Shown: positions 8,229-14,400 of the stretch, one piece after another
Position numbering within the stretch: the first letter of the stretch is position 1
Layout of the letters: each line of letters starts with the position of its first letter
NCBI GenBank assembly: GCA_041687295.1
Contig: JAWLCG010000044.1
Location: 1 to 19,767, forward strand
Direction: 5' to 3'
Length of the DNA: 19,767 nucleotides
From: JAWLCG01 sp041687295
GTDB lineage: Bacteria > Planctomycetota > Phycisphaerae > SM23-33 > FEN-1343
The notes under the pieces: model-generated
What the model saw: the letters and a program-made list of their open reading frames with translations, nothing else
The model's database searches: none
What the model was told of the DNA's origin: nothing
Program-made: the position numbers and the translations under genes

Positions 8229-9221
8229 CTACGGCTTGACCCAGGTGTTCTGGGCGGCGGCCTGGTAGAGGGCCTCCATGACGGCCGATCGGTAGGCGGC
8301 CTCGCGGGCGGTGACCAGCGGCAGGCCGGCCTGGCCGGTGACGGCGTCGAGGAACAGGTCGAACGCGTGAGGCCTCGCCGGCGGCAGGTCGGTCCAGGGG
8401 CTCTTGCCGTCGGCGCCGTCGACGTGCTGGGACTGGAAGAAGAACTGCCCGCCGGCGCTCCAGGCGTGGCCCTCGGTGCCGCAGACCTCCAGCGGGATCG
8501 GGTTGGCCACGTCGACCCAACTGCCCGTCAGCGTCGCCAGGACGCCGTCCTTGAACCGCAGCAGGCCCTCGCCCGTCTCGTCGCAGTCACCGTATCGGCC
8601 CGTGACGCTGCGAATGCTGGCCGTGCAGGCGTCCACCTCGCCCAGCCACCACAGCAGCAGGTCCAGTACGTGCGTGCCCAGGTCGCCGAAGGCCCCGCAG
8701 CCGGCGATGGCCGGGTCGGCCATCCAGCGCCAGTCCGTGTCGAACCAGCCGCCCAGCGAGCCGGAGTGGCAGTTGCACAGCCGAAGCCGCGTCAGCTGCC
8801 CGAACGCCCCCGCCTGCACCTGCTGGCGGATGAACTGCGTCACCGGCTCGCCCCGCCGGAAGTAGCCGGTCTGGAAGAGCACGCCGGCCTGCTCGATGGC
8901 CTCGGCCATGCGGTTGGCGTCGGCGGCGCCCATGCCCAGGGGCTTCTCGACGAACAGGTGCTTGGCCGCCCCGGCCGCCGGCGTGACGAGCTCCTCGTGG
9001 CGGTTGGTCTCCGAGCAGACCACCACCGCCTCGATGGCCGGGTCGGACCAGATGGCCCCCAGCTCGGCCACCTGGGCGCCGAGCTGTTCGGCGCTCTTGG
9101 CGGCGCGGGCGGCGTCGTGGTCCCAGACGGACTTGACGGTCACGTCCTCGCGCGAGGCCATCTTCTTGACGAAATTCGGCGTGTGGATGTGGGCGGCGCC
9201 CACCAGGGCCAGCGTGGCCAT
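8229..9221 (-). CDS. Gfo/Idh/MocA-family oxidoreductase
   Basis: 330 residues from ATG 9221, with AGAGGAG 8 bases upstream. The longer open frame to 9713 has no ribosome site and no family sequence. The N-terminal Rossmann fold reads ALVGAAHIHTPNF, so only the first Gly of GxGxxG remains and a His pair occupies the loop. The family hallmark VEKPLG is at 91-96, with catalytic Lys93. The C-terminal domain has GAFGDLGTHVLDLLLWWLG, which holds the His equivalent to the catalytic one in this family. Members oxidise or reduce sugar and cyclitol derivatives with NAD(P) in the cytoplasm. It lies downstream of a hydroxyacid dehydrogenase on the same strand, but 469 bp apart, so a separate transcript is likely. 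Substrate is unknown. Confidence 0.88.
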   Translation of the reverse strand: MATLALVGAAHIHTPNFVKKMASREDVTVKSVWDHDAARAAKSAEQLGAQVAELGAIWSDPAIEAVVVCSETNRHEELVTPAAGAAKHLFVEKPLGMGAADANRMAEAIEQAGVLFQTGYFRRGEPVTQFIRQQVQAGAFGQLTRLRLCNCHSGSLGGWFDTDWRWMADPAIAGCGAFGDLGTHVLDLLLWWLGEVDACTASIRSVTGRYGDCDETGEGLLRFKDGVLATLTGSWVDVANPIPLEVCGTEGHAWSAGGQFFFQSQHVDGADGKSPWTDLPPARPHAFDLFLDAVTGQAGLPLVTAREAAYRSAVMEALYQAAAQNTWVKP

Positions 9222-9282
9222 TGGCGTTTCTCCTCTATGGGGGGTCTGGTGCAGGAGCGGACGTTGCCGCGTCCCGATCGTT

Positions 9283-9303
9283 GGTTTTTGATTGTAGATT
9301 TTC
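9283..9303. repeat. Three degenerate GAT-type heptamers
   Basis: GGTTTTT, GATTGTA and GATTTTC follow each other in a 7-base register. A longer version with five heptamers is at 13132-13166. The tract is strikingly AT-rich against the surrounding GC. Confidence 0.5.
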
Positions 9304-9389
9304 GAGCGATCGCCCTCTGCGGGCCCGGTCTTACCTCTTACCTTCTTGCGTCGTCTGTGCCTGCTCCGAAAATGGCAGGGCGGCCTGCG

Positions 9390-9530
9390 GTAGGGCACGT
9401 GGGTTCTCGCCGTAGCGCCAGCGGAGGCGAGGTTCCGCGTGCCGCGGTGACGGATCCCCCGTCGAATCGCCGGGCGCCCTCGCGGCACGCAGAACCGCTC
9501 CGCTACGCTCCGCGAACCTACGTGCCCTAC
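9390..9530. repeat. Nested palindrome C
   Basis: Outer arms 9390-9406 and 9514-9530 pair at 16 of 17 bases. Inner arms 9431-9446 and 9481-9496 pair at 15 of 16. The left half also holds TCGCC and GGCGA around a GTAGCGCCAGCGGA core, resembling the core of palindrome A (GCAGCGTCAGCGGA). It can form a large cruciform or RNA structure. Confidence 0.75.
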
Positions 9531-9594
9531 GTGTCTAATGTGCAGAATCGCGATCTTCTGTAAAGACTTCTCCAACTCCACCACCAGAGAAACC

Positions 9595-9651
9595 GCCCGG
9601 GGCTCTGCCCCGGACCCCGGGATTTTGCGCATTGGGGCCCACCGGCAGAGG
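9595..9651 (+). repeat. Dispersed repeat R1, single unit
   Basis: Identical over 57 bases to 7918-7974, then the two diverge while keeping patchy similarity. It carries the same GGGGC-TCT-GCCCC hairpin at 9599-9611. It lies 39 bp past the stop codon of the hydroxyacid dehydrogenase. Confidence 0.85.
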
Positions 9652-9690
9652 CTCCAAGCCGTCCGTCCTCGGGCCCGCCCTGCGGGTGGA

Positions 9691-10647
9691 TCAGTACTCC
9701 CAGTGGCGGTCAACGACGTTGGTCAGGGGCTCATCGTGGACGAGGCGGTCGAGGTTGGTCAGGACGATCTCGGCGAGGCGCTCGTGGTGGTGCGGCGTGG
9801 AGCCCGAGCAGTGCGGCGAGATGATGACGTTGTCCATCGCCCACAGGGGGCTCTCGGGGGGCAAAGGCTCAGGACTGGTCACGTCCAGGCCCGCCCCGCC
9901 CAGCCGGCCCGCCTGCAGGGCGGCGATGAGGGCGTCCTGATCGATCGCGCTGCCCCGGCCGACGTTGTAGACGCAGGCGCCTTGCTTCATCCGCCCGATC
10001 CGCTCGGCGTCGAGGATGTGCTGCGTGTGGCGCGTGCCCGGCAGGGCCAGCACCACGTGGTCGCTCTCGGCCAGCAGCTCGTCCAGGCCCGCCGCGTCCC
10101 ACAGGGCGTCGACGAAGTCGGGCCGATCCGTCAGCGTCCGCTTGACGGCCAGCACCCGCATGCCGAAGGCCTTGGCCCGCCGGGCCACCTCCGTGCCGAT
10201 GTCGCCGAGGCCCACGATGCCGCAGGTGGCGCCGGAGATCTCGCCGCACCGCACGCCGCGGACCCACTCGCGCCGGTCGGCCTGGCGGACGAACAGTGGC
10301 ACCCGGCGGACCAGGGCCAGCATCATCGCCATCACGTGCTCGGCGATGGGCACGCCAAAGACGCCGCTGGCGTTGGTCAGGACCACGTTTTCAGGCACGG
10401 CCTGGATGTAACGGTCGGCCCCCGCGCTGCCCAGCTGCAGCCAGCGGAGCCGCCGGGCCTTGGGCAGGTCCTCGACGGCCGGCCAGCCGATAATGATGTC
10501 GGCGGCGGGCAGGTGGGCGGCGTAGGCGTCGTCCTGCCGGCCCACGCGGTGGATCGTCAGGCCGGGCGCCACGGCCCGCATCCGCTCCAGGGCGGGCTCG
10601 GGCAGGTCGAACATGCAAAGCATCGTCAGGTCACGGCCATCGCTCAC
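9691..10647 (-). CDS. D-2-hydroxyacid dehydrogenase
   Basis: 318 residues from GTG 10647, with AAGGAG 7 bases upstream. The cofactor fold shows GIVGLGDIGTEVARRAKAFG, the GxGxxG of the family, followed by AVKR. A basic residue pair at that point rather than an acidic one suggests NADP(H) over NAD(H). The catalytic set is present: Arg in NVGRGSAID, Glu in TSPEPLPPESPLW and His in ISPHCSGST. Such enzymes interconvert 2-oxoacids and D-2-hydroxyacids, for example glyoxylate, hydroxypyruvate or phosphoglycerate. Length and the lack of an ACT domain argue against serine-pathway SerA. It is the first of three minus-strand genes, each separately spaced. Exact substrate is unknown. Confidence 0.9.
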   Translation of the reverse strand: MSDGRDLTMLCMFDLPEPALERMRAVAPGLTIHRVGRQDDAYAAHLPAADIIIGWPAVEDLPKARRLRWLQLGSAGADRYIQAVPENVVLTNASGVFGVPIAEHVMAMMLALVRRVPLFVRQADRREWVRGVRCGEISGATCGIVGLGDIGTEVARRAKAFGMRVLAVKRTLTDRPDFVDALWDAAGLDELLAESDHVVLALPGTRHTQHILDAERIGRMKQGACVYNVGRGSAIDQDALIAALQAGRLGGAGLDVTSPEPLPPESPLWAMDNVIISPHCSGSTPHHHERLAEIVLTNLDRLVHDEPLTNVVDRHWEY

Positions 10648-10674
10648 GGGGGGTCTCCTTTCAGAGTCGCGGTC

Positions 10675-10703
10675 AGTATGGCCCCAGCGGGCGGTCTTGG
10701 CAA
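10675..10703 (-). promoter_or_regulatory. Promoter of the hydroxyacid dehydrogenase gene
   Basis: On the minus strand TTGCCA (10703-10698), a 17-bp spacer and CATACT (10680-10675) form a good sigma-70-type promoter. The start would fall near 10668, giving a leader of about 20 bases that just covers the AAGGAG site. Confidence 0.55.
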
Positions 10704-10847
10704 GCCGTCGGCGACCGGTTTCACCCCTGGCCCGCGCTGGCCCCGCCCATCCGCCCCAGGCCGCACAGGCTGCACCCCAGGCTCGCGTCCGGGGCTTACG
10801 GGGACATCTTCGGGCAGTTTTGGGGCCACGAACCGGGGGGATTGGGG

Positions 10848-10853
10848 TATACT
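10848..10853 (+). promoter_or_regulatory. Possible -10 box before the subtilisin-like gene
   Basis: TATACT is a good -10 hexamer, but no -35 is found at 16-18 bp. A second AT-rich candidate, TATATT, is at about 10873. The leader would be 40-60 bases long. Confidence 0.25.
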
Positions 10854-10914
10854 TCTGGTGGAGTTATCCCCTTATATTGCGTTTCTGCCTCGACGATGCC
10901 GAAGGAGGAGTTCT

Positions 10915-12555
10915 ATGCTTCGGACACTCGCCGCTCTGCTGGTGATGGGCTGGCTGGTTTTCGCCCCGGCCCCGGCCCGCGCCGACTGGAAGGCCGAGGT
11001 CGGCTTCACCGCCCTGCGCCAGCGCATCAGCAACCTGCCCGACGGCAGCAGCCTGAACCTGCTGCAGGTCGAGGCGGGCTTCCTGGAGACCGACCACTAC
11101 ATGCCCGACACGGCCCTGGCCCAGTTCGACGGCATCGCCATTACTGACATCACCGGCGTCGGCCAGCCCAGCTGGCACGCCACCAACGTGGCCGCCTACT
11201 TCTATGGCCGAACCGCCAGCATGCTGCCCAACGTCCAGACCGCCGGGGTCTACCGCAGCACCGAGTACCTGCAGAACTCGCTGAAGTACCTCACCGCCTC
11301 GCTGACGCCGGGCTATGTCGGCCAGTACGACGTGATCAACCACTCCTGGATCCAGACCGGCGGCAGCTCGACGCTGGCGACGGCGGCGGCCAAGCTGGAC
11401 TACCAGGTCCGCTACTCGAAGGTCGTGGTGGTCGCCGGCCTGAACAACGTCGAGCTCAGCAACGGCACCTGGACCGGCTTTGACGTGCCCAAGGTCTTCG
11501 GCCAGAGCTACAACGCCATCACCGTCGGCGTCAGCAGCGGCTACTCCAGCCACGGGCCCAGCCCGCTGGGCACGGCCAAGCCGGACCTGGTGGCCCCGAT
11601 GGACAAGACCAGTTGGGCCGCCGCGGCCGTCAGCTCGGCGGCGGGCCTGCTGCGGGCCAACGCCGACGCCCGCGGCACCAGCGACCTGAGCGACCCCCGG
11701 CTGATCAAGGCCCAGCTGATGGCTGGCGCGACCAAGCTGGGCGAGCGGCCCGACGTGGTCGTCAGTTGGGACGGCACGACGGCGACGATCCCGGCCTGGC
11801 AGAAGGGCGCCGCCGGCTCGGCCGACGACGCGAGCGTCCCGCTGGACTACTACCAGGGCGCCGGCCAGCTCAACATCGAGAACGCCTGGGACATCATAGC
11901 CGCCGGCGCCCAGCCGGTCGGCGGCGTCGGCCTGCCCACCGGATGGGCCCTGCGCAGCGTCGCCGCCGGCGGCGCGGACCGCTACTTCTTCGACGTCCAC
12001 AGCCCGGCCGAGAGCTTCTCGGCCCTGCTGAGCTGGTACGGCGACGCCCGCCGCATCGGCCAGAGCTGGACCGTCGACGTGGACAACCTGGACCTGCGCC
12101 TCTACGCCGTCGAGCCCGAGAGCCTCGCCCTGGGCGGCCTGCTGCAGGCGAGCCTCTCGAGCGTGGACAACGTCGAGCACCTCTGGCTGACGGGCCTGGC
12201 CCCGGGACGCTACGCCCTGGAGGTCGCCGGCGCCGGCCGGGAGGTCGAGTACGCCCTGGCCTGGCAGAGCCTGGGCGCCCTGCTGGCCGGCGACGCCGCC
12301 AACGACGGCGTCGTCGACGACCGCGACCTGAACGTCATCCTGGGCCACTGGGGGGCCGGGCCCTCGGCCGTCTGGAGCGACGGCGACCTCAACGCCGACG
12401 GCCTGGTCGACGACCGCGACCTGAGCGTCCTGCTGGGCCACTGGGGCGACAGCGCCGCCGCCGAGGCGGCCCTCGCCCGCGCTGCGGTCATCCCCGAGCC
12501 GGCCAGCCTGGCCCTGGCCGCCGCGGGTCTGCTGGGCCTGCGGCGTCGGCGGTAG
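10915..12555 (+). CDS. Exported subtilisin-like (S8) protein with dockerin and PEP-CTERM
   Basis: ATG 10915 has AAGGAGG 6 bases upstream and begins a signal peptide (residues 1-23, ending ARA). The 546-residue protein shows a divergent S8 domain with His88 in SWHATNVA, the oxyanion Asn142 in NHSW and Ser233 in KTSWAAAAVSSAAG. Where the Asp of the triad is expected it reads QVEAG, with Glu53. Two dockerin type I loops follow (about 459-511), each with a DxNxDGxVDDRDL calcium loop and LGHWG. The end is IPEPASLALAAAGLLGLRRRR (526-546), a PEP-CTERM signal: PEP motif, hydrophobic helix and Arg cluster, cut by exosortase. The protein is thus exported and handed to the surface. Protease activity is uncertain because of the Glu and the changed Ser motif. 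Confidence 0.88.
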   Translation: MLRTLAALLVMGWLVFAPAPARADWKAEVGFTALRQRISNLPDGSSLNLLQVEAGFLETDHYMPDTALAQFDGIAITDITGVGQPSWHATNVAAYFYGRTASMLPNVQTAGVYRSTEYLQNSLKYLTASLTPGYVGQYDVINHSWIQTGGSSTLATAAAKLDYQVRYSKVVVVAGLNNVELSNGTWTGFDVPKVFGQSYNAITVGVSSGYSSHGPSPLGTAKPDLVAPMDKTSWAAAAVSSAAGLLRANADARGTSDLSDPRLIKAQLMAGATKLGERPDVVVSWDGTTATIPAWQKGAAGSADDASVPLDYYQGAGQLNIENAWDIIAAGAQPVGGVGLPTGWALRSVAAGGADRYFFDVHSPAESFSALLSWYGDARRIGQSWTVDVDNLDLRLYAVEPESLALGGLLQASLSSVDNVEHLWLTGLAPGRYALEVAGAGREVEYALAWQSLGALLAGDAANDGVVDDRDLNVILGHWGAGPSAVWSDGDLNADGLVDDRDLSVLLGHWGDSAAAEAALARAAVIPEPASLALAAAGLLGLRRRR

Positions 12556-12587
12556 CCATTTTTGCTGCAAGGGCCGCCGGCGCGGCG

Positions 12588-12593
12588 TATAAT
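12588..12593 (+). promoter_or_regulatory. -10 box 8 bases before coaD, leaderless start
   Basis: TATAAT is followed by GCCCGGCC and then the ATG of coaD. With 8 bases between the box and the ATG, transcription would begin at or next to the start codon, and no ribosome site is visible. A weak -35 (TTGCTG, 12562-12567) has a long 20-bp spacer. The nadD start has almost the same layout. Confidence 0.45.
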
Positions 12594-12601
12594 GCCCGGC
12601 C

Positions 12602-13129
12602 ATGACAGACCTCCATCCGCGTATCGCCGTGTTCCCCGGCACGTTCGACCCGGTCACCAACGGCCACCTGGACGTCATCCAGCGGGGCCGGGGGCTATTC
12701 GACCAGCTCATCGTCGCCGTCGGGCACAACCCCGAGAAGCGCCACCTCTTCACCCAGGAGGAGCGCACGGCCATGATGCGCGAGCTGACGGCCGACATGG
12801 ACAATGTCCGCGTCGAGCCCTTCACCGGCCTGACGGTCCATTACGCCCGCCAGGTCGGGGCCGCCGCCATCCTGCGCGGCATCCGCAACTCCAGCGATCT
12901 GCAGTTCGAGTTCCAGGTCGCCCTGACCAACCGCGTCGTCGCCGGCGTCGAAACGCTGTTCATCATGACCAGCGTGGACTTCGCCTTCACCTCCTCAAGC
13001 CTCATCAAGCAGGTCGCCAGCATGGGCGGCGACGTCTCGGCCCTGGTGCCCGCCATCGTCGTCGAGCGGATGCGCCGCAAACGCGCCCCCGCCGACTTGG
13101 CCGACGTGCACCTGGAAGAGACGGAGTGA
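12602..13129 (+). CDS. coaD: Phosphopantetheine adenylyltransferase
   Basis: 175 residues, slightly longer than the usual 160-170. CoaD joins AMP from ATP to 4'-phosphopantetheine to give dephospho-CoA, the fourth of five steps in CoA synthesis. The start FPGTFDPVTNGHLDV carries the TxGH nucleotidyltransferase motif (residues 19-22). RGIRNSSDLQFEFQVA, a later TSSSLIKQVASMGGDVSALVP and the C-terminal helix all match CoaD, not NadD. The gene lies 46 bp after the subtilisin-like gene on the same strand, yet has its own -10 box directly before the ATG. It converges on the paralogous nadD. The C-terminal EETE extension is unremarkable. Confidence 0.96.
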   Translation: MTDLHPRIAVFPGTFDPVTNGHLDVIQRGRGLFDQLIVAVGHNPEKRHLFTQEERTAMMRELTADMDNVRVEPFTGLTVHYARQVGAAAILRGIRNSSDLQFEFQVALTNRVVAGVETLFIMTSVDFAFTSSSLIKQVASMGGDVSALVPAIVVERMRRKRAPADLADVHLEETE

Positions 13130-13131
13130 GG

Positions 13132-13166
13132 GATTTTCGATCTTTGATCTTTGATCTGCGATTGAA
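13132..13166. repeat. Five GAT-type heptamer repeats
   Basis: GATTTTC, GATCTTT, GATCTTT, GATCTGC and GATTGAA run head to tail directly after the coaD stop codon. A shorter tract of the same type is at 9283-9303. Confidence 0.75.
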
Positions 13167-13235
13167 GAGGCTGACGCCGAACCGACCCCCCCGCCCTTAT
13201 TGAGCGTTTGCCCTTCGCACGCGGGTCCACGGCTC

Positions 13236-13356
13236 TGGGTGCCCCGGGCAAGCCGCAGGCTCGCCCGGCCGGGACGGGGATCCGGCCGCCTGGTTCGACC
13301 GCCTCCGCCCTCGACCGGGCGAGCGGTGCTGACGCCCCGCTTGCCCGGGGCACCCA
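13236..13356. repeat. Nested palindrome D
   Basis: Outer arms 13236-13253 and 13339-13356 are perfect 18-base inverted copies (TGGGTGCCCCGGGCAAGC and its complement). Inner arms CTCGCCCGG (13260-13268) and CCGGGCGAG (13315-13323) are also perfect. The layout resembles palindrome C but the arm sequence differs. Confidence 0.85.
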
Positions 13357-13382
13357 CGGCAAGGAAGACGTTCGATGGGCGC

Positions 13383-13418
13383 AAAAAAACGGCGTCAGGG
13401 GAGGGGAGCCTGACGCCG
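13383..13418 (-). terminator. Intrinsic terminator on the minus strand
   Basis: Read on the minus strand, a perfect 10-bp stem (CGGCGTCAGG and CCTGACGCCG, 9-base loop) is followed at once by seven Ts. This is the clearest terminator in the window. It either ends nadD, whose stop is 189 bp upstream, or a small RNA made from the space between. Confidence 0.8.
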
Positions 13419-13541
13419 CTAAAATCTCGGCCAAGGGAGGGAGCTCGGCCGAGGAGCCTCACTCTATGGTACTGCCTCGGACATTGTGCCTATCGGCACC
13501 ACCCGGAATTTATCTTTAACCGACAATTGGAATACAGTCAA
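13383..13541 (-). ncRNA. Candidate small RNA downstream of nadD
   Basis: On the minus strand TTGACT (13541-13536) and a weak TAAAGA (13518-13513), 17 bp apart, could start a transcript near 13505 that runs about 120 bases to the terminator at 13383. The transcript would contain a GTGCC-GATA-GGCAC hairpin, a CTCGGCC...GGCCGAG hairpin and the terminator stem. The AT-rich upstream part stands out from its surroundings. I do not recognise an Rfam family; it lacks the SRP GGAAGCAGCC loop. The alternative is a long 3' UTR of nadD. Confidence 0.35.
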
Positions 13542-13606
13542 GGCTGCAAATCCCGCAAAACCCGTACAACTACCGGAAAAAGCAGATCCGTCTTAGGGCC
13601 TTCGCC

Positions 13607-14275
13607 TTAGCTCCCACTGGCCGAGCCGGTGCGGTACAGGCCGTGCTGTTCGATGTAATCCGCTACAGCCTTTGGGATTAGATATCGCACGGAAAGCCCG
13701 TGCGCCACCCGCCGGCGGATATCGGTGGACGCGATGTCGATCAGGGGGGCGTCCAGGAGGATGTCCTGGCGGAGGCGCTCGGTCCGCTCCGGCCCCAGCG
13801 TCTGGCCGAGGGGCTGGAGTTTCGCGTCGAGGTCTGCCGGCATCGGAGGCCGGGCCACCGTGACAAGCCGAGCCATGTCAGCCACTTCAGCGCTTCGATA
13901 CCACTTGTGCAGGTCGATGAGCATGTCCAGGCCAATGACCCAGACGATCTCGACGGCGTCACCGTAGTGCTGCCGCAGGGCCGTCAGTGTGTGGTAGGTA
14001 TAGCTCGGTCCGGGCCGGTCGAGTTCGAGGGTGGAGACCTGAAATAGTGTGTCCCCGTTTATCGCCCGTTGCAGCATGGACAGCCGGTCTTTCGGACAGG
14101 CGGCGGGGGATTTCTTGTGCGGCGGGGCCGAGGCGGGCATCAGCACCACGCGCGGCGCCCCGAGCCGCTCGGCCACGTGCCGGGCGACGATCAGGTGCCC
14201 GTGGTGGACCGGGTCGAACGTGCCGCCCAGGACGACGACCCGCCCGGGCGATGGCTGGGGCTGAAGGCTCTGCAT
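13607..14275 (-). CDS. nadD: Nicotinate-nucleotide adenylyltransferase
   Basis: 222 residues. NadD transfers AMP from ATP to nicotinate mononucleotide, giving nicotinate adenine dinucleotide, the shared late step of NAD synthesis. VVVLGGTFDPVHHGHLIVA carries the HxGH motif (residues 24-27). MPASAPPHKK is typical of NadD substrate binding, VWVIGLDMLIDLHKWY matches the (I)GxDxLxxLxxW block, and ASTDIRRRVAHG is the ISSTxIR motif. No ribosome site precedes the ATG; instead a TCTAAT lies 8 bases upstream. The usual neighbours rsfS, obg and proA are absent. It is divergent from the fumarylacetoacetate-hydrolase gene, with 125 bp between, and converges on its paralogue coaD. Confidence 0.96.
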   Translation of the reverse strand: MQSLQPQPSPGRVVVLGGTFDPVHHGHLIVARHVAERLGAPRVVLMPASAPPHKKSPAACPKDRLSMLQRAINGDTLFQVSTLELDRPGPSYTYHTLTALRQHYGDAVEIVWVIGLDMLIDLHKWYRSAEVADMARLVTVARPPMPADLDAKLQPLGQTLGPERTERLRQDILLDAPLIDIASTDIRRRVAHGLSVRYLIPKAVADYIEQHGLYRTGSASGS

Positions 14276-14283
14276 GGCCGGCG

Positions 14284-14289
14284 ATTAGA
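14284..14289 (-). promoter_or_regulatory. -10 box 8 bases before nadD, leaderless start
   Basis: On the minus strand TCTAAT is followed by CGCCGGCC and the ATG. Over the 17 bases from box to ATG it matches the coaD start (TATAATGCCCGGCCATG) at 14 positions. A possible -35, TTGGCG (14314-14309), has a 19-bp spacer. Confidence 0.4.
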
Positions 14290-14328
14290 CCACAGCCACC
14301 CCGCCGGCGCCAACCGCCGGCTGAAACC

Positions 14329-14356
14329 TTGCCCTCGGGCCGGCGGCGCGTATGCT
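14329..14356 (+). promoter_or_regulatory. Promoter of the fumarylacetoacetate-hydrolase gene
   Basis: TTGCCC (14329-14334), a 16-bp spacer and TATGCT (14351-14356). The start would be near 14363, with a leader of about 38 bases that includes AAGGAG at 14388-14393. Confidence 0.55.
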
Positions 14357-14400
14357 GGCGTGCACGGCGGGCCAGGCCGGCCCGCCCAAGGAGCCCCACC

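Larger units (their letters stand above)
9222..9690. other. Intergenic stretch with palindrome and repeats, no gene
   Basis: About 470 bp between two minus-strand genes. From left to right it holds a GAT-type heptamer tract (9283-9303), nested palindrome C (9390-9530) and one R1 repeat (9595-9651). A TACAAT on the minus strand (9296-9291) could be a -10 box for the oxidoreductase, but it has no matching -35. Confidence 0.6.
13130..13606. other. Region between convergent coaD and nadD
   Basis: 477 bp without a protein gene. It contains a heptamer repeat just after coaD (13132-13166), nested palindrome D (13236-13356), a minus-strand intrinsic terminator (13383-13418) and an AT-richer stretch (about 13480-13600) that may hold a minus-strand small-RNA gene or its promoter. 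No plus-strand terminator with a T-run is seen for coaD. Confidence 0.6.

Noticed and set aside
7783..8520. In-frame upstream extension of the beta-helix gene
   Set aside because: It runs through repeats into the end of another gene, and the signal peptide starts at 7782.
9538..10914. In-frame upstream extension of the subtilisin-like gene
   Set aside because: It crosses the minus-strand hydroxyacid dehydrogenase and a repeat; the ATG at 10915 has a strong ribosome site and begins a signal peptide.
10864..12825. Minus-strand open frame opposite the subtilisin-like gene and part of coaD
   Set aside because: It spans two genes with clear family matches on the other strand and has no recognisable feature.
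13236..13356. Insertion sequence ends (terminal inverted repeats)
   Set aside because: Only about 85 bp lie between the arms, there is no transposase, and no flanking target duplication was found.
13383..13541. SRP RNA, 6S RNA or tmRNA identity for the small-RNA candidate
   Set aside because: I could not find the SRP GGAAGCAGCC loop or a tmRNA tRNA-like end, and 6S cannot be judged by eye.
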